Of a stretch of DNA of 64,000 nt, positions 10,822-24,977 are shown in pieces. The notes beneath the pieces were generated by a model. The model did no database searches. It saw only the letters and a list, made by a program, of their open reading frames with translations, and was not told the origin of the DNA. This DNA comes from Arabidopsis thaliana. Its lineage: Eukaryota > Streptophyta > Magnoliopsida > Brassicales > Brassicaceae. Location: the NCBI RefSeq assembly GCF_000001735.4, contig NC_003074.8:16871261-16935260 (forward strand), read 5' to 3'. Made by a program: the position numbers and the translations under genes. Each line of letters begins with the position of its first letter. Position 1 is the stretch's first letter.

Positions 10822-11611
10822 GAAACATGGTGGCTCTGTTTTAAATTGGGATACCAGATTGCAAATAGCTAGCGAAGCTGCATTAGGATTATAATACTTG
10901 CATACTAGATGCAAACCAGCAATGGTGCATAGAGATGTCAAAAGTATAAATATATTATTGGATGAAGAGTTCAAGGCCAAAATTTCGGATTTTGGACTCT
11001 CTAGATCGTTTCAAGTTGGAGGCGATCAACCTCAAGTTTCAACAGTTGTTGTTGGTACTCTAGGATACCTTGATCCCGAGTAAGCATTTTAATCATTTTG
11101 CATCATGGTCTAAATATGTTACATTTGTTTCAAGTGGTTAGAGAATTGTAGATTAAATATGAATCACACTCCATTTTCTTGCCTTTACAGATATTACTTA
11201 ACAAGTGAGTTATCCGAGAAGAGTGATGTCTACAGTTTCGGGATCTTGTTACTAGAGATTATCACAAACCAACGAGTGATTGATCAAACCCGTGAAAACC
11301 CTAACATAGCAGAATGGGTTACATTTGTGATCAAGAAAGGAGATACTAGTCAAATTGTGGATCCTAAACTTCACGGAAACTATGACACCCACTCTGTCTG
11401 GAGAGCTCTTGAAGTAGCAATGTCATGCGCAAATCCTTCTTCAGTCAAACGACCAAACATGTCTCAAGTAATCATCAATCTTAAAGAGTGTCTTGCATCT
11501 GAAAACACGAGGATAAGTAGGAATAATCAAAACATGGACTCTGGTCATAGCTCGGATCAGCTTAATGTGACTGTGACCTTTGATACTGATGTGAAGCCTA
11601 AGGCAAGATAG
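10822..11611 (+). pseudogene. 5'-truncated LRR receptor-like kinase, C-terminal kinase lobe
   Basis: The first block (10822-11079) follows a TATGTAG acceptor and reads HGGSVLNWDTRLQIASEAALGL, then an in-frame TAA at 10892-10894 where relatives have Glu in GLEYLH. It continues as [14 protein letters not shown] (in SDFGLSRSF) and GTLGYLDPE. The second exon (11191-11611) joins in frame and carries [14 protein letters not shown] and the end of the lobe, with a tail ending VKPKAR. The catalytic HRD and DFG triads are kept, but the ATP-binding Gly loop and the VAVK lysine are absent, as are the LRR/malectin ectodomain and the membrane segment. Translation could begin only after the stop (ATG at 10922). 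By sequence this is closest to the LRR-I (malectin-like) RLK subfamily; AT3G45920 is the likely locus. An active kinase is not expected. Confidence 0.8.
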
Positions 11612-11880
11612 TATATACGTGGATCTTCTCTAATGTGACATAAACCAAACCTTTCGATGTATAACTTTATGTTATTAGTTAACCATTGTGAAATAATTTT
11701 GTTTTATTTACTTGTGTTAAATATGAATATTACCCGTTCGTAATATATATATGTGAAATGTTATAACGAAATTTTTTGTTCTATGATGATTTAATTTCGT
11801 TAGTAACGGTGAAAAGAATTTGGCGCTATATTCCTCAATCCGTGGCGCTTATTTGAAAATTTCATAAACTTTCACTTACA

Positions 11881-12034
11881 GGCATCACGGGGATCGACAA
11901 TATTAAGCGTCGATAAAATTAAATCAACGGCTAATAAGTAATCTCATTGTTCACCCGGATCGTTATCTGCAACCGTTAGATCTAAAAACACATCTGATGG
12001 TTCAAATCAATTAGATCCATCTTGTATATAAATG
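11881..12034 (+). promoter_or_regulatory. Histone H4 promoter elements
   Basis: Two octamer-like elements of plant histone promoters are visible: CACGGGGATCGACA at 11886-11899 and ACCCGGATCGTTA at 11953-11965, whose complement carries GATCC. A TATA box, TATATAAATG, lies at 12025-12034, about 96 bp before the ATG. The element names are established knowledge for plant histone genes; function here is inferred. Confidence 0.65.
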
Positions 12035-12126
12035 ACATCTCCTCTTAACAAAATTCTCAAATCATCTCAATCTCAATTAAATCTTCAAATCGAAAAATTT
12101 CCGAAGAAAAATTCAAGTTCCTTTAG

Positions 12127-12441
<315 letters not shown>

Positions 12442-12769
12442 GGTTTTTGATTGTTGTTTTTTGTGTTTCTACGTTTATTAGGATGTTAATTTTCAGGATT
12501 TGGTGTTAACTTCGAAAAAATTAAAGAATTGAAGGTTGTTGTTGCAATTTCGTGATTGTTGAAGGTGTTGTTGCAAACTTTTAGTAATTTCAGTTTCTCG
12601 ATGCTTGTTTAGTATCCTTTGAACACGACGCAATATCAAAATTAGTGAATCTCACAAGTACAAATGTCTTGGTCAGAAATAATAACCGGATCGGTTTAGA
12701 TCGGGTTAGTATCAAATTGGGTTTGCCGTGAACCCCAACCAAATTAAACCCCTATGTCTTTGGTCCATT
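12442..12769. other. H4 3' UTR and downstream spacer
   Basis: The region holds H4 3' sequence with no animal-type histone stem-loop seen, as expected in plants where histone mRNAs are polyadenylated. No other feature is visible. Confidence 0.5.
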
Positions 12770-13462
12770 TGTTGGAGAATAATATGTATTTTAATACTTG
12801 ATCACAATAGTGTTACACTAACAAAAGACATGGCCTCAAGAAGACTTGGAAGACACATAAAAACGTAGCACCCAAGAAACAACCAAAGGAACAACTATAT
12901 GTATAATTGTTGTGATTCTCACATTCTCTCTATCTCTTGTTCTGTTTTTGGTTTACTTGTTCTAGAGAGAAAGAACAAGAACACATTTACTTTTAAGACT
13001 ACATTGTTAATATCTTGGATAATCTTACACAACATAAACACACACATACATATAGTGGTTTTTCTCCACTTGCTACACTACACACACTTAGACTCTAGAC
13101 CACATCACTGTCCTAAGACTTACATCAGCCACTCTACTATGTTGGAACTCCTAACTCCTTAATTCACTCTTACACAACATGACTCTATCTTAGACTAACA
13201 AGTAACAACACAACACTTATTCGTTATGTTGGACCTTAACTAGACAACAACAAAACACTTATTCGTATGGGCCTTATCTCATCACTTATGGCCCAACACA
13301 CAAAACACAAACCCATTTAGTTTGTTAACTTTCTTCTCTTCACGACGTCTCTTCTCCGACATCGTCTTCTTCTTCCGTTGCTTCTTCCTCTGTTCTTCAT
13401 CTTCTTCTTCACACCAAGCTTTTCTTCTTGTATGATTTAATCTAGGATTCTCACTTCCAACA
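12770..13462. mobile_element. Probable solo LTR (Copia-like), 693 bp
   Basis: The segment opens TGTTGGAGAATAATATG and closes CTCACTTCCAACA, so it has the TGTTGG...CCAACA inverted termini typical of Copia LTRs and a typical length. No internal element follows. Flanking 5-bp sequences (CCATT and ATAAT) do not match, so the target duplication is lost or one border is misjudged. A 36-bp part is repeated in inverted orientation at 13905-13940. It appears to be an old fossil. Confidence 0.4.
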
Positions 13463-14630
13463 ATAATATCACAACTTTGAAACCAAACCTGGTTTTGTTT
13501 AAGCTACGCATTTTCCGTTGAACCAACTCCAGACTTAAAAGATAGTTCCAAATTCCAATGAGCTAGGTCAAACAAAAGATAAGGTTATTTTTAAAGTATA
13601 CACCAAATTCTCCAGAGTACACATTTTATGTGCATTGTGACACCACAATCAGCATGTGTAGAACCATCTTCTTCTTTTTTTTTCAATTTGTAGAACCATC
13701 TTCTTGAATTTTGTTTTTCCTCGCATATGTCGCACCATAGGCACAACATATCTCTTAATCTCTGCTATACCGTTATTGGTAACAGAGCAGAAGTAAACTT
13801 AGAATAGACATAAGTCACAATCAGCACACCAGTATCGGTTTCTTAATTTGATTAATAAAAAAGAAGAATTCAGATGTAATGTATTATGCATAGCATTTTA
13901 TCCATAGTTGTTCCTTTGGTTGTTTCTTGTGTGCGACGTTTTTTACCAACAGGCTCCATATACCATATTTTAATTGAAGCCCAATCAGGCCCACGTTTGG
14001 TTTAGGGTTTTAGTTTATATATATCATATTTTACTGTATAAAAAGAAAACTAAAATATGACAGTAATATAAAAAAGTTCTGTCTGGTTCTAGTAATTACA
14101 CCTAATTTGTACTCTATCTGAATAAATCTCCATATCTTTTTTGTTCACCCATATTTTAAATTTTTTTCTGTTTATAATTAGTCGTAGTATGTAACCATTT
14201 TGTCCTTGTTTTTAGTCTTCGTATCCATCTCGGTGTTGGATAGCTACGAGCTAAAGATTATGCTTACGATGCAAACAATCATGGAATCCCACACACATCA
14301 AATAATTCAGGATAGCAAGAAATGGGTAGGAAATTGTAGCTTTAGCTAAATTTTGAAGAAATCTCAAATAATTAAGTAGTTTTCGCAATAAGGGCACATA
14401 TGTTCCATATTATGAGGCACAAATGACAACTAGGTATAGTTTCTCATAGGCAATAGTAATCAACTTCTACGTTATGCCCTTCGTCAGATTTATTGCCAAG
14501 ATTTGTGTGGTTGTTTTGGGATTCAAAGTCACTTAATGTTATCTGAAAGTAAATATTTTTAAGTAACTTAATTTATTTATTTTTATGTCAGTTTGATCTA
14601 TATAAACTAGTGATGTTTAGTTGTTAAAAA
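13463..14630. other. Spacer with partial similarity to the second tRNA-Val flank
   Basis: Apart from the inverted fragment at 13905, the only recognisable feature is a stretch near 13508-13590 (TTTTCCGTTGAACCAAC then ATTCCAATGAG) that resembles 20205-20270 upstream of the second tRNA-Val. No gene is seen. Confidence 0.4.
13905..13940 (-). repeat. Inverted copy of a 36-bp segment in the upstream LTR-like element
   Basis: Read on the minus strand, this matches 12865-12900 (core AAGAAACAACCAAAGGAAC) with two differences in 36 bases. The copies face each other about 1 kb apart. It may be an isolated fragment of a second, inverted element of the same family. Confidence 0.6.
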
Positions 14631-14704
14631 GGTTTCGTGGTGTAGTTGGTTATCACGTCAGTCTAACACACTGAAGGTCTCCGGTTCGAACCCGGGCGAA
14701 GCCA
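14631..14704 (+). tRNA. tRNA-Val (anticodon AAC), copy 1
   Basis: 74 nt including the discriminator A. The acceptor stem GGTTTCG pairs with CGAAGCC (one G-U), the anticodon stem is TCAGT/ACTGA with loop CTAACAC giving anticodon AAC, and the T arm carries GGTTCGAACCC, which also serves as box B. There is no intron, and CCA is not encoded. A T-run follows at about 14722 as a polymerase III terminator. Confidence 0.95.
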
Positions 14705-14965
14705 TTATCTTTATATTATTACTCTTTTTTGTCATTATCTTTTGTTTACAGTCTCTGTTTTTCTAACTGATTAAGGTGATTAGTGTTGAAGTTACTTGTT
14801 AAGTTAGTATAGACAATGTGTTTGATTTACTGATATATGTTATTGTATTGATATTGATCTTACGAGACAAGAATGTGTTAGGCTTTGATCACGTTTTCAA
14901 CAGGAAATCTGATCATTTATTTTCCAAATCATATATTCTCTCTCTTTTGGGGACAATTTTATTTC

Positions 14966-18200
<3,235 letters not shown>

Positions 18201-19358
18201 TCAAGATATGAAGACAAAAACAAGGAAGCACAAATTGACAAAAACATTAGGGACGAGTTTGATTCCGTTGGCTTGTGAAGTCTTTATCAACTTACTTTGT
18301 CCAAGCAAAAGCTCCATCGGAATGTCATCTTTTGCAGCTGCATCCCCATACTTTGCAATGATTGCGTCCTTTCTCTGAGAATTCAGTTTTTCCTTTGCAA
18401 TCTTAACCCTCTTATAACACAACTCAGCTTGAGATGGAGCCGCTTGCATATGTATGTCCTGTCCTTTGTCAAACGCTTCACATGAATACATGTTTTGCTG
18501 TTTGAACTCTATAGCTTGACCACTGTTTCTATATTGATTATCTCTCAAACAAAATTTCTCATTTGGATCTGTATATGGGAGCGGATCTTCACGCATGGAT
18601 CGAGATTTAGGATCATAATAAGCTGAGTTAACATCAAGGTTCAACAAGTATTTTGCAGGATCTTCTCTGATACGCAAATTCCTTACAGTTCCTTTGCTTC
18701 CACCATCAGTTGTTCGAACACGTTTTTTAACCTTTGCAAAATCCACCTGCATGCTCTCATCAATCTTGGCTTCATCAACCCTTAAGTCTTCTTCCTCTCC
18801 ATCAATGTTCTTCTCCTCTAGTTTCGCAATTAGTTGTTGCTCGTTCAGGTACTTCTCTCGTGCATTCTCTTTTGCTTCATGACGATCTCTCACATGACAA
18901 TAAGACGAAGGATCATAACCATTCCATCGGTCCCTTTTGCCATCATAGTCAAATTCAAGACTCTCGATTTTCTCATCAGGTGCAATGTTTTTGTCTGTGT
19001 ATTTTGCACCAACCTTACGAGGTCTTTCCATACATGTTTTCACATCATGCGTCATTGCACCACAGTTTTGACACGCTCCTTTCCGATACTTTTCGGCTTG
19101 ATAAGTCTTTGCACCTCGGTCATAATATGATGTTGTGGAAACGGGTTTAGTTTTCCAATTCTTTTGATGCTTCAAGCTCGGTTTTTCAGACTTGGCATAT
19201 AATGGAGGAATTGTCAAATACTTAGGTATGTGAAGATTGATTTCCTTTCCACCCTCGTCTACCTCAGCCGGAGCAAGCCCGGCTTTACGAGCTTCCTCTA
19301 ATTCCTTTTGCTTCCTATGATCTTTCCTAGACTTAAAAGCAACTGAAGCCGTCGCCAT
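18201..19358 (-). CDS. Intronless truncated SLU7-like splicing factor (retrocopy)
   Basis: A single 385-residue ORF without introns begins MATASVAFKSRKDHRKQKEL. SLU7/SMP proteins act in the second step of pre-mRNA splicing (3' splice site choice). The CCHC zinc knuckle is intact at about residues 96-109 (C-Q-N-C-G-A-M-T-H-D-V-K-T-C). The region WNGYDPSSYCHVRDRHEAKE and the DVNSAYYDPKSRSMREDP block match the family. Full-length Arabidopsis SLU7 homologues (SMP1, SMP2) have about 535 residues; here family similarity ends at LLLGQS near residue 357, and a foreign tail [17 protein letters not shown] follows. The tail resembles the adjacent xylosidase. Lack of introns plus truncation suggests a retrotransposed copy (AT3G45950). 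Whether it is expressed or active is unknown. Confidence 0.85.
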   Translation of the reverse strand: MATASVAFKSRKDHRKQKELEEARKAGLAPAEVDEGGKEINLHIPKYLTIPPLYAKSEKPSLKHQKNWKTKPVSTTSYYDRGAKTYQAEKYRKGACQNCGAMTHDVKTCMERPRKVGAKYTDKNIAPDEKIESLEFDYDGKRDRWNGYDPSSYCHVRDRHEAKENAREKYLNEQQLIAKLEEKNIDGEEEDLRVDEAKIDESMQVDFAKVKKRVRTTDGGSKGTVRNLRIREDPAKYLLNLDVNSAYYDPKSRSMREDPLPYTDPNEKFCLRDNQYRNSGQAIEFKQQNMYSCEAFDKGQDIHMQAAPSQAELCYKRVKIAKEKLNSQRKDAIIAKYGDAAAKDDIPMELLLGQSKLIKTSQANGIKLVPNVFVNLCFLVFVFIS

Positions 19359-19447
19359 TGTTATCGTTAAACTTCGTTACTCTCTGCAGGCTACAACTAA
19401 AAAAGAAAAGAGTTAGGAGAATGAAGCTTGTTGAGATTTTGTGGTAA

Positions 19448-19941
19448 ACCAGGGACCATCTATTCTTCTCCTGTCCTTATGCGGCTGGGATTTGGAAAGC
19501 TCTAGCGCAGAACATATTCAAAGACAGGTTCTCCACAATCTGGTCAGACATAATCACCTCAATCAATAGCTCATGGCAGAACAGAGAAATAAGTTTCCTT
19601 GCTCGATATGTTTTACACGTCACTCTGCACACTATTTGGCGTGAACGAAACGGACGACGACATGGTGAGAAGCCGATCCCAGCGGATCATTTAACAAGCT
19701 GGATAGATAAACACATTCGAAACAAGATCTCTTCTATCCATATGAGCGGAGACAGGCGCTATGAGAACTGCCTCCAAATTTGGTTTCAAGCAAGAAGCTA
19801 GAAGGCCGAAGCTCTGTTTCTGAAGTTTGTCTCTGTTTTTCTTGATCTTCAATTTTGATTTTAATCATGTGTTGCACATAGTTGTAAAAACGATTTTTCT
19901 TTGAGTTTTTAATTTAACATTACAAATTCAAAAAAAAAAAA
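19448..19941 (+). mobile_element. 5'-truncated LINE (L1-type) with target-site duplication
   Basis: The insert opens inside ORF2: an uninterrupted 116-codon reading frame (19451-19801) ends in TAG and contains RDHLFFSCPYAAGIWKALA, HTIWRERNGRRHG and a final QIWFQARS, the zinc-ribbon and tail typical of plant LINE reverse transcriptase ORFs. A 3' UTR and a poly-A tail (A12 at 19930-19941) follow. The target duplication GAGATTTTGTGG plus TAA/CAA occurs at 19433-19447 and 19942-19956 with one difference in 15. The intact frame and near-identical duplication suggest a fairly recent insertion, just upstream of the SLU7-like ATG. Confidence 0.85.
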
Positions 19942-19956
19942 GAGATTTTGTGGCAA

Positions 19957-20378
19957 GAAAAACTAGGAACCCTTAATAAACTCTATCAATAAATTCGTTC
20001 TCTCGTGAGCTTACATATTATTTTAGGAAAGTTTCTTAAATGGTAAGAAGAAAAATTAAATGTACTTGCTAAATTAACTAAACCATAATTGTAAAATTTC
20101 CTTATTGCATAAGAATATCCCTTTTCTTCTCACATGTCTTCTTCAATTATTGGTTTATAATCTCCTTATTAATCCAATAGAATCTTGTTTGTGTAAAAGT
20201 GCTATTTACCGTTGAAACAACAGTCTCCATCTAAAGAGATAATTCCAATGAGTAGGCTCAAAACATATACTCATTAAGCAAAACTTAAAATGGGAGAAGA
20301 ATAATAAGCAGACGATTCTAATTTCGTTTTGTTATAGATGAGACCAAAAGAATATATTATTTTACTTTGCCGCATGAA
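19957..20378. other. Spacer upstream of tRNA-Val copy 2
   Basis: No gene is visible. A stretch at about 20205-20270 resembles DNA near 13508-13590, hinting at an older shared flank of the tRNA genes. Confidence 0.4.
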
Positions 20379-20452
20379 GGTTTCGTGGTGTAGTTGGTTA
20401 TCACGTCAGTCTAACACACTAAAGGTCTCCGGTTCGAACCCGGGCGAAGCCA
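20379..20452 (+). tRNA. tRNA-Val (AAC), copy 2, with anticodon-stem mismatch
   Basis: It is identical to the other two copies except that base 20421 is A instead of G (position 42). That turns the second anticodon-stem pair into C28-A42. The acceptor, D and T arms and both polymerase III boxes are intact, so it may still be transcribed, but stability or charging could be reduced. Confidence 0.9.
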
Positions 20453-21565
20453 AATGAATTATTATTTTTACATCTTTTCTTTACAGTTTCTCTTTTTTTT
20501 CCTTTAAAACAAAAAATGTGTGAAGGTGATTTTCAGAAGACATGAATGTTTGTTTTGTTTTGATATATGCATCAATTATAAATCAGTAATTGATATAGAA
20601 TCTAGACAAATCCTAATCTTATATTTTGTATACCCCCGGCAATGAAACAAAAGAAAACGATAGAGAGGGACTAGTATGAAGATATATTCACATGTTGTAA
20701 TCAATGCCGTGGATATGACAGAGTCGTTCTCACATGGATCGTTCAATGGTTACCAATCTATTTAATATTTATTGAAGATTTCATTAGCTCAAATTAACAA
20801 TTTAACGAACAAACTTTTTTGACATGATGAATGATTTAGTGATAAATCACTTGAAATGAGGAGAGGCTAATACTCTCTACATCTAATTATTATCTGTGTA
20901 GACTTTCTACACTACTAGTTTGTTAGTGGAAATGAGTTGTCATGGACTAAACAATAGATCTTTTAAAAAGGGTAAAACGAGAGGTCGATTTTTTAGTGAA
21001 CAAAATCTGTGTTTAGGACAGAAACGATGCGAAAACGTGTGTATTTGTTAGGTTAAAAAAAAACAAATATGTGCTGTTTCGTTTATTAATAAGTTTCACA
21101 AATACACAAATAATTCAGAAGAGTAGAGAAGAGAGCCTCTCTTAGAGAGGAGGACCGACAGGTAAAAGGCAAAAGAGTCGGTACAATGCAACGTCACCCA
21201 CCCATTAGTCATAGCATAGACTCATAGTTGGTAAATATATCCAATGACTTTATGTGATATTAAATATGTCATTTGACCAATTAATGACTATGAGTCAAAC
21301 GCGTAATTAGAAAGGTTACACACAGTCACACACTAATAATGACTAATGACTCTATGAGTCAAACGCGTAATTAGAAAAGGTTACACACTAGCTTCTTAGA
21401 TATTGAGACGCTGAGTTGGCATCAACTCTCTTCAATCTTCATCATCATTCATCATACTATATTATATAATCCATTCTTTGTCCTCTCTTCTCTTTACATG
21501 TAAATTCACATATCTCTCTAATTTGCTCACTAGATATTATTTCTTTCCTCTTGAAAAGTCCAAAA
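20453..21565. promoter_or_regulatory. EXLA3 upstream region
   Basis: The part from about 20629 to 20790 is duplicated upstream of EXLA1 (about 23635-23760). A direct repeat of ATGACTCTATGAGTC-type sequence with CAAACGCGTAATTAGAAA lies at about 21290-21390. A TATA box TATATAAT sits at 21463-21470, in a ~100-bp block almost identical to the EXLA1 promoter and 5' UTR. Confidence 0.6.
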
Positions 21566-22529
21566 ATGAGAAGCTTTCTCTACCTCATCGTAGTCATCTT
21601 CCTCTTCTCTTCATCCGTTAACGCTTGTGATCGATGTCTACACCGTTCTAAAGCATCTTATTTCTCCTCTGCTTCTGCTCTCTCTTGTAAACATTCCCAT
21701 CTTCTTCTAACTACTTCCGTTTAACTACTAGTTTGTTTCTTTTTTCTCATGTCTTGTTTATGGGTATTTTCTAGCCGGGGCTTGTGCCTATGGCCCTATG
21801 GCTACGAGCTTCTTTGCCGGCCACATTGCGGCCGCTATACCTTCCATTTACAAAGATGGTGCTGGCTGTGGAGCTTGCTTTCAAGTCAGATGCAAGAACC
21901 CCAAGTTGTGTAACAGTAAAGGAACCATTGTGATGGTCACAGACTTGAACACGAGCAACCAAACTGATCTTGTCCTTAGTAGTAGAGCTTTTAGGGCTAT
22001 GGCTAAGCCTGTTGTTGGTGTTGACAAATACCTTCTCAAACAAGGCATCGTCGACGTTGAATACCAAAGGTTCGATGCTTGAAACACTTGACTTATTGGT
22101 TTTTTTATAGTCACTTGATGTACTAATAAGAAGGTTTGGGAAATGAAAAACAGAGTTCCTTGCAATTACGGTAAAAGGAATTTGAACGTGAGAGTGGAAG
22201 AAGCAAGCAAAAAGCCAAATTACTTGGCGATAAAGCTATTGTACCAAGGAGGTCAAACCGAAGTGGTAGGTATCGACATTGCTCCAGTAGGTTCGTCACA
22301 ATGGAGTTACATGAGTAGAAGCCACGGAGCCGTTTGGGCGACCGATAAAGTACCAACGGGAGCTCTACAGTTCAAGTTCACGGTGACAGGCGGCTACGAT
22401 GGCAAAACGGTTTGGTCAAAGAGGGTTCTTCCGGCGAATTGGAACTCTGGGAGGATTTATGATGCCGGCGTTCAGATCACCGACATTGCTCAAGAAGGTT
22501 GTGATACATGCGGTCACATATGGAACTGA
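21566..22529 (+). CDS. EXLA3: Expansin-like A3
   Basis: Three exons, 21566-21686, 21775-22069 and 22154-22529, give 263 residues. A signal peptide ([20 protein letters not shown]) is followed by the Cys-rich GH45-like domain with [14 protein letters not shown] and the C-terminal beta-sandwich domain, ending GCDTCGHIWN. The EXLA group is recognised by the [11 protein letters not shown]-terminus and the absence of the catalytic HFD motif found in alpha-expansins; wall-loosening activity has not been shown for EXLA proteins as far as I know. The second intron lies inside a Gln-Arg junction (CAAAG/A), exactly as in the downstream EXLA1. Tandem paralog of EXLA1 (AT3G45960). Confidence 0.95.
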
Positions 22530-22902
22530 CTCATTACAATTCTCCTTATTTAGGCAAACAACAAACAAACACCCTTTATAGGATATATACATGTATGTGT
22601 AACAGAGTTCATTATTTAATGAGTTGAAGAATTCACAACAGGAGTGGCTTATATAATCTGGATTAAACAAAAGAACTAGAGAGTAAAGGTCATGCTAAAA
22701 GCTAGAGTCCATGTCACCAAAAAAAACAAGAAAAACAAAAAATGTCACTTATCATTGCAAGCAAGAATCCGACAAGAAAAAAAAAACATATCTTAGAGAT
22801 GTCTAACAATTGGAAAACAATAATGTATGGAAAGGTTTAAGATAGGTCAAAGAAGAAACTGTTGTGTCTTTATATAAATTAGTAAGGAAACATAGTCAAA
22901 AA
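22530..22902. other. EXLA3 3' UTR and spacer
   Basis: No separate gene. Several poly-A/C-A rich tracts lie around 22710-22790. Confidence 0.4.
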
Positions 22903-22976
22903 GGTTTCGTGGTGTAGTTGGTTATCACGTCAGTCTAACACACTGAAGGTCTCCGGTTCGAACCCGGGCGAAGCCA
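22903..22976 (+). tRNA. tRNA-Val (AAC), copy 3
   Basis: 74 nt, identical in sequence to copy 1, with all arms pairing and anticodon AAC. A T9 run follows at about 22990 as a polymerase III stop. It heads the second unit of the tRNA-EXLA tandem duplication. Confidence 0.95.
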
Positions 22977-24977
22977 TTTATTAATTTTGATTTTTTTTTG
23001 ATAAATTTCCGGTTCAAATATGCGTTGAACGTAGAGATTTGATTGAATCTGAAATCTAAAAATCGCAGGCTTAAGTTAGTACTTGAATCATTGTTATATT
23101 CGCAGTTATCTTGAGATTTTCGTACTGTACATTTCAATATTTTATCCATCTTGATACATTTACATATGTTGTGATTTATAATTAGCTAGAAAATCCCCTC
23201 ACAAATAACTATTTAACTAAATGGAAATCAATCAAAGATAATGTCTCATTCTCATCTATAAAGTCTTAAGCATCTCTTCAGTGAAATTTCTAAAGTTAAA
23301 GCTGGTGATATATACATCTATCCTATAGGTTTCAAGTTTTTTAGTATGTCAAGCAATGCAACCGCTGCAATATAAGTGCAACTATTTTGAAAATAAAACA
23401 TTTCTAATGTCATTTGAAGTGGCTTGAATGAACCCAACTACACGATGGACTCACTTAAACAATACTCACCTCACTGGACTCCTTTAAAGCCCGCACCACT
23501 AAAAAAAATATACTCTTCTTGTTACTAGACATTAGCCTATACCAAATCCCATTAGCCTTAATTTTCGATATGCATCATTAATAAAAGTCAGTGGTTGATA
23601 AAGAAATCTTACACACAAAAAAAACTTATATATTGTATATCCCGACAATGAAAAAAAAGAGATATAGAGGGGAGTATTATGAAGATATCTTCACATGTAG
23701 TAATCAATGCCGTATGAGTCGTTCTCACATGGATGTTTTAAGGTACCAATCTTTGAATATTTTGAAGATTTCAATAACTCAAAATCAACAAAATCTAACA
23801 TACAAACTTTTGACATGTCCGAATTAATACTAACACATGTATCGATAGAGTTTAGTGATAAATCACTTAGCCCTAATGCTCTACATCTAATTATTAAATG
23901 TGTAGACTTTCATTTTTATAAGCTGGTTTGTTAGTGGAAATGAGTTGTTATGAACTAAATCCTAGCTAATCCCTAGGGAAAAAAAACTTGGGTAGATTTT
24001 TCATTTTAATTAACGAACGATACAAAGACGTGTGTAGAGTCTATAGACGAAGTGATGAAAAGGGTTTAGGCAAAAAGAGAAAGATAGAAAGAAAGTGAAA
24101 TTGGTTTTGGAATTTGTTCTTATCTTTCCCCTACTTCCCAAAGCAATCCCGTTTTTCAGGTTTGTCTCTATTATTAAAATTCATTCTTAACTTGATATGG
24201 TAAGACGTGTTTATAGATACACTTACTGATTTTATAATAAAAATGCAAGGATTTTTGAAATCTGTTAAAATCAAATCTTTATCAAAATGTAATAAAATCA
24301 ATAAACGAGGAATACCATATTTCAAAAGTATTAAGCGAATAAAAACACGATTTTATTTTTAAAAACTTTGGTATCAACGTTATGATAACACATGATTATG
24401 TTTAGATTTTTAAATCAATTAAAATCCGATAACTCTCACTAATATTTTTCTTTTATATGTTTTAGTTGGCACAAATTAAAAAAAAAATCTATCCCAAATT
24501 TTTTAAATATATGTATTATTATTGGTTAGGTTTTAAAAAAGAACAAATATGGGTTATTTCGTTTATTAATTAGTTTCGACACTCTAACAAATGTTTTGTC
24601 CCTTACCTAAAGAGAAGACCGTCATGAACAAAGCAAAGAAAAGAGTCGGTGTAACGCCACATCATCCCATGACTCATATTGGTAAAACTATCTTCTCTCT
24701 TTCACACTTCTTCTTTTTACTTTGGACTAATGATTTAATCAAAGATGTCATTTTAACATATATGTATAAAACGCGTAATTGGGAAGATACACACACACAC
24801 ATACCAGCTATGACGTGACAGTGTGTGTTAGATATTGAGATGATGAGCTGGCATCAACCTCTCTATAGTCTCTATATAATCCATTCTTTGTCCTCTCTTC
24901 TCTTTACATGTAAATTCACATATCTCTCTCTCTTATTTGATCATAAAGATATTATTGCTTCTTCAAGTAAACAAAAA
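22977..24977. promoter_or_regulatory. EXLA1 upstream region
   Basis: This 2-kb stretch has no gene. About 23635-23760 matches the EXLA3 upstream region (TATGAAGATAT...TTCACATG then AATCAATGCCGT). A TATA box TATATAAT lies at 24873-24880, followed by a 5' UTR nearly identical to that of EXLA3. The middle (24130-24580) is AT-rich with no repeat that I can name. Confidence 0.55.

Noticed and set aside
22925-23149. ORF on the minus strand across tRNA-Val copy 3
   Set aside because: It overlaps a clear tRNA and then AT-rich DNA; the 'VRTGDL' start is tRNA sequence read backwards.
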